From Epiperipatus broadwayi (Eukaryota > Onychophora > Udeonychophora > Euonychophora > Peripatidae): DNA of 64,000 bases. Of the stretch, positions 47,681 through 60,639 are shown piece by piece; position 1 is the stretch's first letter; each line of letters opens with the position of its first letter. The DNA lies in assembly GCA_028023455.1 (NCBI GenBank), contig JAQFVV010006200.1:4193860-4257859 (forward strand), given 5' to 3'. The notes under the pieces are model-generated. The model saw only the letters and a program-made list of their open reading frames with translations. It made no database searches and was not told the origin of the DNA. A program made the translations under genes and the position numbers.

Positions 47681-48886
47681 TATTTATCAGTAATTTAATT
47701 TTTTTTTTTTTTTTAAAAAAAAACAAGCTTTTGCTAAGAATTTGAAATGACAAATAAAAAAATTAAATAGCTAACTGCTCGAAAAGTTATAAGATTATTG
47801 TCGTACCGGAAGTGACAGGGTTGGCCACTATCTCTAATCTGTAATTACCATTGCACAAACCCATGTAGGTTGAATGATAAATATTTGTTATTATTAAAGT
47901 TTTAGGTATAATAGAGCTCGATTTATTTTGATTATTAGCAGTCAATGAGTAAACTCCATTCTATAAATTATTTTTTAAAGATATGTTTACGTTTTGTCTA
48001 ATTTTATATTATTTGGTTTATTGTTTATAATAAAATCTAAAAGTCTCTTTATGAACACATGGGCGCAGATTACCTTATCCGACGATGAGACAACATCTCA
48101 GATTACTGCACTAAATAATATGATGACAGCACCACACAGATTGGTTGCAAAGCTTTGAACTTCTACATAAAACTATTGTAATCAGCAAAATGTAGCTACC
48201 TGACACTGTAAATATTTTTCTTAATAAAAAAAAGTAATCTAAAATTAAATGTGATTTAGAGAAATTAATGTAGGTAAAATAAAAATTTTATTATTATTAT
48301 TTTTTTAAGGCATTCATTAATTTGATTTTTTCCTGCTACATGTTTATTTTTTTATTTTCATTATTATTTTGTAGTTATTCTGACGTAAAAATTTGACTGC
48401 GTTTTTTTTTTTTTTTAAATTTTGATAGTGTTTTTTGCATACTTAAGAGTCGGTTTATTTCAATTAAATGGCTTTAGTTTTTACTGGTAAATGATTATAT
48501 ATTATAATTTCGAAAAGAGGGACACGAGGGGATGTATATATTAGTTTGAATTATTTTTTAATAACAATTGTTTTTTTATTTGCATATACTGCAGTACTAT
48601 ATATTTATTAAACAAAGTTATTTTATGAACGTTGTATTTTTGTTTAGTCTTAACGATTATTTTCAATAGTTATATAATTGATTGATTATATTAATTCTTC
48701 TTCAGTGACATGTTTCTCCCCCATGTGGATGACTGAAATGAAAAAGAGAGCCATTAATTATATAAATAGCAATAGTAGACATTATTAACTTTTTTCGTCC
48801 TGATAATAATTAAATAGTATAAAACGTAGTTTAAGCATCGGCAGATCATTATCATTAGTAATCATATTATGAGTACATTCGTTTTA
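47681..48886. other. AT-rich unassigned sequence
   Basis: Poly-T run at 47697-47714. A little richer in G+C around 47790-47850 and 48055-48130, with no motif recognised. Confidence 0.35.
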
Positions 48887-48929
48887 CCCCCCCCCCCGAG
48901 AGAAAAATAGAAAGAGTTGGAAAAGAGGA

Positions 48930-48967
<38 letters not shown>

Positions 48968-48968
48968 T

Positions 48969-49050
<82 letters not shown>

Positions 49051-49125
49051 AAGGAAGAAAAGAGAAGAATAGGAATCGAGAAAAAGGGGGAAAGAGGAGA
49101 GGAGAAAAGAGGAAAAAAACTATTG
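48887..49125 (+). repeat. Compound tract: C11, (GATA)n, (GA)n, purine tail
   Basis: Eleven Cs (48887-48897), then about 80 bp of GATA repeats (48930-49008, one TTGA interruption), about 35 bp of GA (49008-49043), then purine-only sequence to about 49120. The minus-strand frame (LSIYLSIYL) is an artefact. Confidence 0.95.
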
Positions 49126-49287
49126 GCTAAATATGTTAATTCAAACACAAAACATATATCACGTCTGGTATTTTACTCTTATTTATTTGATATATTAAGG
49201 TATATATTATTCAATAATGCATCATGGATATCATATATCTTTGGTCATATGTTGATAATTCATTCATCCGCAAAGTGTTAAAAGCAG

Positions 49288-49412
49288 ATAGAAAACAGTC
49301 CCTACCACCTTGCGTGAGAATGGTATAGTGAAAATTACACTACAGAAATCTTATTCATTATTGTAGAATCGCTATTCCAATGAATGACTAATAAAAATTA
49401 TTAAATGTCATT
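49288..49412 (+). repeat. Dispersed repeat shared with 41.2 kb
   Basis: Same ordered phrases as the reverse complement of 41140-41245: CAGTCCCTACCA, GAGAATGGT, GTGAAAATTACACTACAGAA, ATTCATTATT, TGAATGACTAATAAAAATTA. ~120 bp, few differences; family unknown. Confidence 0.75.
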
Positions 49413-50487
49413 CAACTTCTGCAAAAAACTTTATATATTTTTGTCTGATTATAGTTTTTTATTAGATTTTGTTTCTCACTTCATCCTCTAACAGAAAGTA
49501 GTCAATATTACAACTTTTTAGTGACTTTGAGAATATACTTTATAATCCAAACACTACCTCTTATATAAAACTATATATAAGTATAGCTTTAGTCAACCTG
49601 ATATTCTTCATAAGCTTCACGTGATCCAAATCCAATAAGATATACCCTTATAATCATCATCATTCTTAGAAACTGTAAATGAGTGTAGTTTTACTAACTC
49701 CAAAAAAAAAAAAAAAAAAGGTAAAAAAAAAATTAGATATATAAAAAAAAGAGATTTGAATCAAAATTGTTCCGGGATAATTGAAAACCGAGAATGTGGT
49801 TGCACGTACTCATGTTTCTACTGTGGCAATTATTGCGGGGAGATGAATGGCATGATAGAAAGGTTAATGATAACTGACCTCTAATCAAACTGAAGGTAAT
49901 AAACCAAAAGAAAAGGAGATAGAATGAGAAAAAGAATAATGATTAATTTAATTGTAAATGTTACCAATAATTATTGGTGAATTAAGATTAAAGCTTTCAT
50001 TTACATATATATTTATTAAATTTCGAAATTAAAATGTCTTCAAAAAAAAAGAAGGTGAATCTTGTGGAATGCCTAACAATAATAAGTAATTATCTAATTA
50101 GTTAAAACAAGTTTTATAACATTTTTTTATTCAGTTAATATCTATATAAAACTTCCTTGTTTTTTTATACTCCACCCACCTTAACAGTATATATACATTA
50201 ACATTTAAAGCTCTAATTATTATTTTGAGAAGATAAATATATTCAACAAATATGGTCATAATCATCATTTATCGTTTCACTGCAAGATGAAATATCTCTC
50301 CAAATTTAATCCAATTTTTTCAATCCATTATTTCTTTACTTCAGATTATACCATCAAACTTCCTTAATTTATCTATCTATTTCACATATAGTCTCTTTTT
50401 AAGTCTTTTACAATCATTTAGTATCTAAACCACTATACAACACATGATCACTATTTTTATGCTTGCTCAAGCTGTTAAAAACAAGCT
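49413..50487. other. AT-rich unassigned sequence
   Basis: A17 run at about 49703-49719. No gene or repeat relationship recognised. Confidence 0.35.
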
Positions 50488-50946
50488 AAACTCTCCATAC
50501 AGTAGTGCCACTCAGTGCAAGACAGAGTAATCAATGGATGCAAGAAGGTTTGTGTATAAAGTTCTATCTAGTGCCTACTCATCAAACATCCCCAGACTAG
50601 TTTCTAGCTTGTGGCCAAATGTATGGGTACTGAACTGAGTTCATACCTATATGACTATATAAGCTAATGAGCTTGAATTGAAAATATTATGTTTTAAATT
50701 TTAGACTCATAGTTTTGTAGTTAATTAGAGATAAAAGGTGGCTGTTGGAGGGTTGCATTAAATACTAAGTTCTAGGTGCAGTGCTCTCAGATTCAAGGCT
50801 CCTCGCTGATGAAAGCCACAAGCTAGAAACTAGTCTGGGGATGTTAGATCAGTAGGCATTAGATAGGGATTTTATGCACAAACCTTCTTATATCCATTCA
50901 TTACTCTGGATTGTATTGAATGGCACTACTGTATGGAGAGTTTTGC
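50488..50946. repeat. Fold-back element, hairpin family B (rearranged centre)
   Basis: Outer arms match the 9.0-kb copy (AAACTCTCCATACAGTAGTG at left, complement at right, with CCCAGACTAGTTTCTAGCTT inside). The left arm is shorter: it breaks off at about 50614, where the centre differs (ATGTATGGGTACTGAACTGA). The right arm keeps the full AGATAAAAGGTGGCTG to GCACTACTGTATGG order. Confidence 0.88.
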
Positions 50947-51372
50947 CTGTCATTTGGGATCTAGTTTAAGATTTCAAATGTGTATCTATTATCATATTCT
51001 CTAACAAAATGTCCAGCATAGCTCCATTTTAGAATTTTATTTTTTTTAATGATATCAATGATTCTTTTTTATTATCTCACCAAAATATTTTCTTTTCAAT
51101 CTTATTTTATTATTCCCAATTTATACTTTACTTAAAAGGTTTGAAGTGTCGGTAATGCTCTTCTGTTAAATGTTCAAGTCTCAGATGTATAAGTAAGAAG
51201 TGGTAAAAACACACCTACTAAAACATTCCCTTTAATATTAACTTATTTCTATCAAAATAATTACATCCAAATTTAATTTTATCATTTATTTATCTATTAT
51301 GTTTTTATTTAACTTTTTTTAATTTGTAATAATTGATTTTTTATTATTATTATCATCATCATCATCATCATT
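50947..51372. other. Unassigned stretch
   Basis: Ends in a short (ATC)n run (51351-51371). Nothing else. Confidence 0.35.
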
Positions 51373-52160
51373 AATGAAATAATATTTTATATAGCACCAT
51401 GTTTTATAAACAGTAATAATAATCAGCTGTTAAGCTAATGCACATTCGCTTTGAAGATTTAAATTATAAATGAATACTCTCAATTCCAAATACAAGATAA
51501 AGTCTTTTTGAAAAGATAGAATAAATTCATCTATCTTTTCTTACCCAAACGTTTTGTATGGGCAAATTTTAAGCATTTGGAAACAAGAGCATGAGATAGT
51601 AAATAATCACTTTAAATTACTTTTATTATGCTTGAATAAATAATGCTTGCAAAAATCTCTACAATTTATGATACATTATTCTTATTGAAATTAAACATAT
51701 ATAATGAAATAATATTTTATATAACAATATGTTTTATAAACAGTAATAATAACCAGCTATTAAGCTAATGCACATGCACTTTGAAGATTTAAATTATAAA
51801 TGAATACTTTCAATTCCAAACACAAGACAAAGTCTTTTCGAAATGATAGCACAATATAAAATATTATTTCATTATATATGTTTAATTTCAATAAGAATAA
51901 CATATCGTAAATTGTAGAGATTTTCACAAATGTTATTTATCCAAGCATAATGAAAGTAATTTAAAGTGATTATTTAATATCTCATGCTCTTATTTCCAAA
52001 TGCTTAAGATTTTCCCATAGATAAACGTTTTGGGTAAGAAAAGATAGATGGATTCATTCTATTTTTTCAAAAATACTTTATATTGTGTTTGGAATTGAGA
52101 GTATTCATTTATAATTAAAATTTCTAAAGCACATGTGCATTAGCTTAATAGCTCATCACC
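51373..52160. repeat. Three-copy compound repeat (direct plus inverted)
   Basis: Segment 1 (51373-51715) is followed by a partial direct copy of its first half (51702-51850), then by an inverted copy (51851-52160) of segment 1. Markers: ATAATGAAATAATATTTTAT at the outer ends, GCTAATGCACAT, ATAAATGAATACT and CCCAAACGTTTTG. The arrangement looks like a hairpin element into whose loop a second, partial copy was added. Confidence 0.88.
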
Positions 52161-53476
52161 ATTATTGTTGTTGTTGAAAAAAATCCATTGGACATTATTT
52201 TAGTAATTTTACTATTTATTTTTAGTTCTACTTTTTTACATTCATCTGATATTCCTTGCAACACTTAGAAACTCTGAAAGGCTATTAACAAAAACAATTA
52301 TCTCATCATCAAAAGATGATTTAAAATTTTTTGTGTATTGTATACCTTTAGCTTTCTATTTTAATCTACAAAATATTCTTGTTTGTACAAACCTGGATAA
52401 GAAGGCTAATCTGCTTTGGAAAGATACTGCAGATTTGTTTTTATTTAATATTATCACATTTAACAAGCTGAACATATACAAATAAAAAATTTTGGTACTT
52501 ATGTAGAATTTTTGCTGAAAGCTGTTTTATTTTCAATAATCCATTTTCAGGGCCTTCCAACACATGATATAAACAACATGGCTGTTTCTAAGTTATCACA
52601 TTCAATATTTACTTTTTATTTATTTATTAAAATAATAAAGAAAAACAAAAGTCCAAAGGTTGTAATCAAATTTATATATATATATATAAATGCAGTAAAG
52701 AAAAAAAAGAACACAATTAAGCAAATTATAACAAACGTGATTATGCATGCTGGTGGATAGATATCATTTTTCAGATGGGCACTATCCTGAAATTTTGAAA
52801 ATATTCTACTGCATATTGTTCTATTGATAGAAGATTCCAAATTTTAATTATATTTTCAAAATTGATAAGACAAAAAAGTAAGGTTTAAAAAATCATAAAA
52901 TTTTTAGCCACATGTTAAGTGTTTACCATGTGTTAATGTTTGAACATTATGTTATAAATGGAATTTATTAAAAACTGTATTTGAATTTTTTAAAATCAAT
53001 TTAGAATACATTTATTAATATTTTTTTAAAGTTAACAAGCTACACATGTTTGAGAAAATAATTTAAAAAAAAAAAAAGTAAACAAATACTTTGATCCTGA
53101 AAATGGACTGTTTAAAATAAAATGCTTGACAAGCTTCTGGCCAGGATTCTAAGTAAGTATCAAATTTACCAATGGTATTAGATTCATGTTTTAATTCCAA
53201 ACAATACATGTAATTAAATAATTATCTCTACATACTATTAATTTTATTGAAATAGTTCTATCACTATAATAAAGTAAAATCTATTTTTAATTAAGATTAT
53301 TAAATGTAACAGCAGTAATTGGAATTTGCATTGCATCTTGGTATTCATCCCATCTTTCTGCCTAAAAAACTACTAGAATATTTAAAGACATTGAAATAAT
53401 AATCATTTAGCCAAAAGTTTTCTTTAAAAAATGTTCTTTTCAATCATTGGCTGTAATACATATAAGTTTTTTTTAT
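52161..53476. other. AT-rich unassigned sequence
   Basis: No gene recognised. The open frames at 52512-52760 and 52616-52840 overlap on opposite strands and are low-complexity. Confidence 0.35.
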
Positions 53477-53585
53477 TTTAACATTGATTATACAAATTAA
53501 AAAGCGTGTGAAACACTCACACGCTTTTTAATTTTAAATTATCGAATGAGAAGTTTAAAATCCTTAATATTTAACATTGATTATA
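53477..53585. repeat. 77-bp insertion with palindrome, 16-bp flanking direct repeat
   Basis: TTTAACATTGATTATA occurs at 53477-53492 and 53570-53585. Between them, 53495-53532 is a perfect hairpin: AATTAAAAAGCGTGTG, a 7-nt loop, and the exact complement. This is followed by ~37 bp of unique sequence. The geometry is that of a small insertion with a target duplication. The inserted sequence has no other copy here that I can see. Confidence 0.8.
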
Positions 53586-53923
53586 AATCAAAGTTTTTGT
53601 AGATTGCATTTCAAATATCAATAATATTCTTAGCTAGTAGAATAGTAATGAAATGTAGGAGACAAAAAGATTGCTTTTTGTTTTTTACTTTTAATCTATC
53701 CAGTTTAAAAATTCCACCTTCAAAACTGTAATCTGCCTTGATACTTATTTTGTGAAGTCACTTATAAACTGTTCCAATGGCAATTGCTTGTAAAAATGAA
53801 AAACAAAGTTGGGAGATTGTACACTTTTTTGTTTGGATATACTTTTGAATTTCAAATTCTTATGAATAAAAACACCTGAAAAATGCAAATGACTCCTAAG
53901 ACATATTTTAATTTAACAGTAAC
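53586..53923. other. Unassigned stretch
   Basis: Nothing recognised. Confidence 0.3.
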
Positions 53924-54024
53924 AAACTCTTTATACAGTAATGCCATGCAGTGCAAGCCTTAGTAATCAATGGTTGCAAGATTACTAAGACTTGCACTGG
54001 ATGGCACTACTGTATAAAGAGTTT
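53924..54024. repeat. Hairpin family B, minimal copy
   Basis: AAACTCTTTATACAGTAATG and its complement are the outer ends, with GTGCAAGCCTTAGTAATC and its complement inside. The loop is only about 13 nt (AATGGTTGCAAG). It is the outermost ~45 bp of each family B arm, which shows that the ends alone are enough to be maintained as a unit. Confidence 0.88.
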
Positions 54025-55249
54025 ACTTTTCTTCTATTAACTTGTGTGAGCATAGGAAATGGTGATCAGGTGAAATATTACATATAATAGAAAGAAAAAA
54101 AGCATAGAATTAAATAAATAACACTATTTGAGCAGTATTTAATGACAACAAATATATTAATCTTTATGGACATTAAATGATATAATAATCAGTAGCCTAA
54201 TACATGATTAGTAATAAGTTTTAATACTATATATTTATCTTAAGTCGATGTTGTCAACTAAATATTGCAAAGGAATGTAGTATGAGTAAATTGAATTGTG
54301 TTTCAAATATCTGATTTTTCAGTAACTAATAATAATACTTTCTTTCATATCCATTGCATTGTAGGTGTTTAACTGAACTGCAATAATTCCCTGTTTAACA
54401 ACAGCTTTTATTAAAATTATGTCTGATTTTCCACCAATAATGATAATATTTCCTATCATACCTTAATGGGTGTGTGAGCATGGAGGGAAACAATCTTAAT
54501 TAAATAAATTTAATATTACATAATCTGAAACAGACACTAATAGTCAATTTTCTTAACATACAATTGACAATACTTTTAATGCAGATAAATTATTAATCCA
54601 ATATGAGACCATAATATAGTTGTTCAAATTCTAATCATTTCATTATTCTGTTTTATAGCTGGAGAAGGTTGTTTGTTGATGGTCCTTTTTTGATAATCTC
54701 CTGGTAGAGCACCGTGACTAATAACCTATGTTTTTTCAGACATATGGCAAAATCCAGCACTTTATTTCCATGAAGTCTTATAATAGAAATTGTAACTTTG
54801 ATATACAAAGTAGTATTTGTAAGAAAGATGGTGCATTTCTGATGTTAGATATATTCCTAGGCTTATTTTACCTGTAAGTTGGAATTAATTTTTCCTTTGC
54901 ATTCTTGATTAAATACATTTTTTTTACATGCAGGAATTAAGTAAATTGGAAGAAATCATCTGCTTACAAAAAATGGAAATATAAAATATATAACAACATA
55001 ACATTTTTTTGTTTTATAGATTTTAAATAAAATCTAGCAGGAATCTGAGACCTGTTTTATATGATTATAACATACATAATTCATTGGTTATTTGCTCCAT
55101 AAATTATGTGATTTTTAATCACCACACATGTCAGCTTAAGCTATGATCTAGGTTATCTTTAGTTTTTGAATTATTCATTCAACTAACTAATACAGGACAA
55201 AATAAATAATACTTCATATAATTAGGTAAAATAAGTTGTTCATTGATCA
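54025..55249. other. Unassigned sequence
   Basis: 54040-54090 repeats the GTGTGAGCATAGGAAATGGT phrase that follows other family B copies. No gene. Confidence 0.4.
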
Positions 55250-55350
55250 GGAAATCTTCTGACATTGATGCAAATGACAGAGTTGAACTTTGACCTACTG
55301 ATTTTTAATTATTGAATTCATTACTTTGGCATTGGACTAAAACACACAGA
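55250..55350 (-). repeat. SINE-2 copy
   Basis: Minus strand: TTTTAGTCCAATGCC (A-box region), a ~35-bp diverged part, GGTCAAAGTTCAACTC (B-box region), then TGTCATTTGCATCAATGTCA and AGATTTCCTGATC. Matches the tail pattern of the 46.4-kb copy. Confidence 0.6.
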
Positions 55351-56029
55351 ACAAAAAATAATCACAATTTTTGATTACTAGATAAAACAATTGCAATATA
55401 AGCAAGAGATATTTAATTTCTGATCATTCATCCTATTAAAATGCAGAAGATATTGAAAACCAAAAGAATTAAAGTTTTAATGTCCAGAACAACAGTGTTC
55501 AAAACTGCAGTCAGATTTAATGTTTCAATAATAAAGTTCCAAAGATGATGACAACATTTACCAAAGAATACATTGTGCTTCACAAGCAAAACACATTATT
55601 AAATTGATATTCCAAAGCCATTGACTTTTGATGAAATATTTGTAGTAGTACTATAAGCATAAATAGCTAACTAAGAAGCATGACATGTGGTTAAATAAAT
55701 TATTGTCTACATTTTTTCACAATCATTGTAATATTTATAACTTATTGATCATTAAACAAAGCATATCAACTAGACTATTTCCCCCAAATATAAAATATCT
55801 CAAATTAATCATTTCTCTACATCATTACAGCCTATTTGAACATTTGAGGATCCAAATTTGTTTTCTGGTGCAGACAAAGTTTTCAGGAAAAAAACATTAT
55901 CTTTCAAAATGATGGTCATATTTGTATAGCTATAAAGTTATATATTGGTTTGAGATAAATGAAGATGATTTTATGCATGAATACCTTGGGTTCACCAATC
56001 AACTTTTTTATTACCATGGCTCTGCTTGA
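55351..56029. other. Unassigned stretch
   Basis: Nothing recognised; the open frame at 55685-55912 has no motif. Confidence 0.3.
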
Positions 56030-56130
56030 TCTAATTCACAAGTCTTGAATTGTAGACTCAAAAAACAAAGAATTCTGGATCAAAGCTCCATCTGTCATTT
56101 AGTCTTTAGACATCACCTAACATTCCAAGT
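56030..56130 (+). repeat. SINE-2 copy
   Basis: CTTGATCTAATTCACAAGTC, then GGATCAAAGCTCCATCTGTC (B-box region) and ATTTAGTCTTTAGACATCAC. A diverged member of the group. Confidence 0.5.
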
Positions 56131-57539
56131 AAAAATTGTATGATTATTATTAATATCATTAACTCTAGAAAAAACATTATAAAATAAGAACTTAAACACT
56201 GAACAATTTAAAATCTCTTAGAGAACTTAAAGCTTTTGTTCATAAAAAAGTACTAAATCTTGAACCTACATGTTTTGTGCAATAATTATCTGGAAGAAAT
56301 GCTACACCTTTTCCAAACCTGCCTATACTTTTTATTTTTATGCCTATTCATGGTTGATAAGTGTATTTCAGCCCTTAATGCATCTGTAATTATTCACACA
56401 CTAATAACCATGTGAGTTGCATGCTGTTCCATAAGTTTTGACAATAGAAAATACAATGTTCTCAAAAGAAATAACAAGGATTGTTTCAATTCATACCTAT
56501 ACTCTCTTAAATTTTTACCTAGATACATTATGGCCAAAATTTGCAATCAACAATCTAGCTTGGTTGTGCTCTCTCATAGCTTAAAATGTTATTCCCATTA
56601 ATATTTCTCATCTGATTTTACTGAAAATAAATACATGGACTCTTCTTCAGTTTGATCATCATGATTATATTAGAATATGACATTCTTCAAATTTGGATTA
56701 CATGCCATTAAAGTTAAACAATTTAACTTTCATAGTTTCATCAAACTTTTGTTTATATAACATAAATTTATTCTATTGTAAATAGATGAAGATTTGTATA
56801 TAGATTATTATTAATAAAAAAAAATTAATAAAAAAAGTACTATGTAATTCTGTACCATGTAGAAACAAATGATATTATATTTTCATTCTTTTATTTAATC
56901 GTAATTTGTTTTTTGACATGTAAGATATCATCAGAATAGATGGGGAGGGGGGATAGAAAATTTAGAGCACTCTTGAATATTTCTCACTGAATGTAGACAA
57001 TCTAAGTTCTAAATAAATTCTCTATTTCATTTAATTTTTAAATTTTAGTTGGTAAGCAACAATTTTCTAGCATATCCAACAATCATTGTTTATAATATGT
57101 CAATCCTTTCACTTTTGATATTGACTGTTCCATGATCTTCTAACGACTCATACAGCAAATTTGTGCTAAAAAGTTACCCAAGTATCAGAATTCTTTAAAT
57201 ATAATAACAAATGAATATTCTTCCAATGAACGTATACTACAGGACACTAAATCGTTTTTTGGAAAGAATGCTGTCACACATAGTATATTAATGAGCAGAT
57301 ATAGATCTAATCTTAGTTTTAAATTATAGATGTAACAATTTTAAATTATATTTAACAGTACTTAATTTTCAATTAATAATAATATTAAAAAAATATTTTG
57401 ATTATTTTATAAATTAGCATAACGCAATAGATTTGATGGAAAAGATATTATTTAAAAATGTATATATAAATTGAAATTCCTATGATAAGTTAGATATAAA
57501 AGAAGGATATTGCTTATCTTTTATTTAATTTAATTAATA
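56131..57539. other. AT-rich unassigned sequence
   Basis: No gene or repeat recognised. Confidence 0.35.
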
Positions 57540-58120
57540 TATATTTACATAAGTTGCCAATAAGAATTGATTTGAATCGGGTGAGGGGAAGTAGTAGGAT
57601 TTATTACATTAGATTTGTTGATAATATATATGGATGTTATTGTAGGATTTATGTAGGTTATTGAAAGTTTAACATAAAAATAAACATAAATAAAAGCAAA
57701 GTAATGAAAATAAGAGCAGGGAAAAAAGAGTAACTATAAATACAGAAGTAATTATTGAATAGATTCATATTTTTATATATTTGAAAGTTGATTAATCAAT
57801 AATGAAAAGAAGAAGAATGCAATAAGCAAACAGATTAGTTGTTATTCCATGACCCACATTAAAACATTTTACTGCAGATGGTTTTAAAGTATGGTTTGAA
57901 AAAGAATAGAAATGATACACCAGAAAGATAAACTCATCAATGTAGAAATATTAAAAAAATTATCTATTGAGAAATGTATTTTAAAAGCAATTTATATATG
58001 AAAAGTATAGGAGAAAAGACTGTAGAGGAAGTAAAAAAGAATTAAAGTTAACTGATAATTTCAAGAACAAAAATAGCTCTAAGTTTTTAAAAAGTAAAAT
58101 AAGAGATGGAAAGAACTAAA
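57540..58120 (+). pseudogene. LINE RT fragment (YADD region to thumb)
   Basis: YIRFVDNIYGCY at about 57608-57643 corresponds to the catalytic RFADDI block with the second D replaced by N. KINININKSKVMKI (57679-57720) is the conserved block after it (MKINxxKTKVM). A broken C-terminal part follows to about 58110. Inactive. Confidence 0.75.
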
Positions 58121-58840
58121 GAAGATAGTCTGGTTTGGTTTATGAATACTGACTTTTGACAGATAATTAATAAAAAAAAAATATTTTTTTGTATGCAAGT
58201 TCATTAAAAGTATAGACTGAGTTTTAGAAACTATAACATTTCCAGGTCACTAAACTACATATAACACAAATAATTAATGATAAAAATAAATGAATTCAGA
58301 AAAGATAAAATAACAATTCTAAATAATGATAGTGTCAAATAATCCTGGATAAACTTATTTAATTTAGAAAGTAAAATGTAATATTTCTTACATTAAACAA
58401 AAAGATCCCATGACTCTTCAAGTTTACTTTTGACATCTTCACAATTCTAAAGCTATCTCTATAGTTATAAATAATAAATGATTGTCACTAATATCTGATG
58501 TTCAGTGATTACCCATGTTTATATAGAAGACATTCAATGAGTAAGATATAGAAATAATTACTGCTATTAATGCAAATACTGAGACATTAGGAAAACCAGG
58601 AAAACTTAAAAATAACAAAAGTAAAATGAGGGTGGGGGAAATTAAATATTATTTGTTTGTAGAAAGTAATTAAAAAAAGTGCTAAGTGACAATAGTACCA
58701 TTTGTATATACTGAAGGTAAAAGTGATTCAGTGGGAAAAATTATGAGAGGTATAATAAATAGTTCTATCTTGTGTAGTTTAAAGCAATGATTGAAAAGCA
58801 GACTTAAAACTTAAAATCTATGGATTGTAATTCAATTCTG
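58121..58840. other. AT-rich unassigned sequence
   Basis: Nothing recognised. Confidence 0.3.
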
Positions 58841-59440
58841 TTATTTCCAGTGCTTAAACTTTAAGTATTAGAAGTGTTATCTCTGAACACTGCATTGTAG
58901 CAGTGGATAAAATCCTGGACATCAGGGGTTGTCTCTTCTCTGGAGATTTTACAGTTATCAGGTTATCTATCTTCCTGACATATGCTTTTTGGTACACAAG
59001 ATGCAGGACAAAGTTCACACAACCAACACTGGACCCTAATGCTATATTTTTCGATAAGCTCAAAGTTCTTTAAAACAAGGACAAGATATTATTCTCTAGA
59101 TTCTTATTTATGAATACATGGAGCCTACTAGTATGGCCCACAAACTCTACATGAATATTGGACCTGATATATCCACATGCCAGATTTTACTAGAGAGGCA
59201 TTGATTTTAGACTACATGTATTCCAGCTGATACATTAGCATTATTGGGCCAACCTCAAAAGGGGTGGTCAATACCAACAAAATGGAATGCTATTTACTCA
59301 TACATCAACCTGCTAGTGCAGAGAATGGCTCTGCCATACATCTACCAGAACGATGCCAGAAATGGATGAGCCAACATTAACAAAGTGTATTTATTATTTA
59401 TCTGTACAATTTTATTATGTCAATAAATATATTTTTAAAA
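58841..59440. other. Less A+T-rich segment of unknown nature
   Basis: This 600-bp stretch has clearly more G and C than its surroundings and ends near AATAAA signals (about 59421-59427). The minus frame 58854-59063 (MSLSKNIALGSSVGC) and a plus frame around 59228-59370 (GPTSKGVVNTNKMECYLL) are open but match no family I know. It could be a processed pseudogene, the 3' end of an unknown transposon, or unique DNA. Confidence 0.35.
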
Positions 59441-60635
59441 TAAACTTTAAGTGAATTTTCATAAGTTCAGAACAACAAATCATTCAATTATATAATAATT
59501 GTTGGTTAACTATAATTTAAATAATTTGTTTATAATTATAGAAACGTTTATTAGCCACACATAAAAAAATGGAGCTTTTTAAAAAAATTTAATAATAATT
59601 GGAATGGGGAGGAGGAAAAATGTGATGTGCTAAAGGGGGTAAAATGCTATTAAAACTGAAAAGAATAAAAAAGTTGTTGAAAGATTATAAATTAGAAATA
59701 AACAATGCAGAGATGATAGATTAAGTGAAAAGGAATAATATCTAAAAGGCAAAAAAGAGTAAATGCATTAATATTTCAAGATGTCATATGACATTCAAAC
59801 ATCATAAAATGACAGAGTGGAGCTGTAATCCAAATCCAGAAACTTTTAATTTTTGGAATCCATCACTATATGATTTCAGTATTTAATACAAAAATTATAA
59901 CAAAACTTATTAGTAATATTGACTGAGTTAAATCTAAATTATAGTATAGAATAAATTGTGAATTACAATAATGGTAATAATATATTTATAAAAGCTACAA
60001 CACACCACAGAAATATTTTCAGTTAATTTCTTAATTTTCCTCAAATGAAAAAATTCAAATATAGTGGAAGTAAACATCATCTCATCACATTCCATGTTTC
60101 ATCAATTTTAACATAATCAAATTGTTGATTAACTATAGGTATCCTATTTCTAATTATAAAAATTGCCATCATAATTTTTTTCTTATTGCGGTTCTCATGA
60201 AGGTAAACTTACATGTTTTTCATGATCAAAAAAAAAAAAAACAAAACAACGGAAATTGTTATTTATTACTCATATTTTTATACATTTATATAATAGTTAA
60301 TGCTCTTTTAATTATGTGTCAAGACTATATCTTGATCCACTTACATATGAAGCCATGCATTTACATAAAGTTTGATAAATAATATTACTTTTTTGTTTGA
60401 AGGGTATAACAATTTTTGAATTATTTACTAATCTGTTAACATTATGTGGAACATAAAATGAAACATTAAACAAATTTTCATATATATATTTTTAAAAAAA
60501 TTAGCTCAAGCATTTGACACATATGACATAGAAGTCCATTTTTTATCATTAACTTCAAGCTTTTTTAAAGAAGTATATTTCTTTTTAAATTGACATAAAA
60601 TATAATACATTTGTTTAACATTATAATCAACTTCA
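59441..60635. other. Unassigned sequence containing a SINE-2 piece
   Basis: 59778-59885 on the minus strand carries GGATTTGGATTACAGCTCCA, then CTCTGTCATTTTATGATG and AATGTCATATGACATC, the SINE-2 tail. The rest shows nothing recognised; the open frame at 60122-60382 is featureless. Confidence 0.45.
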
Positions 60636-60639
60636 ATCA

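Noticed and set aside
47412-47753. Ser/Leu/Pro-rich and Glu/Arg-rich open frames on the two strands
   Set aside because: Both are translations of the purine-only tract.
48867-49148. Open frame with SLSLS and IYLSIYLS repeats
   Set aside because: Translation of the (GATA)n and (GA)n arrays.
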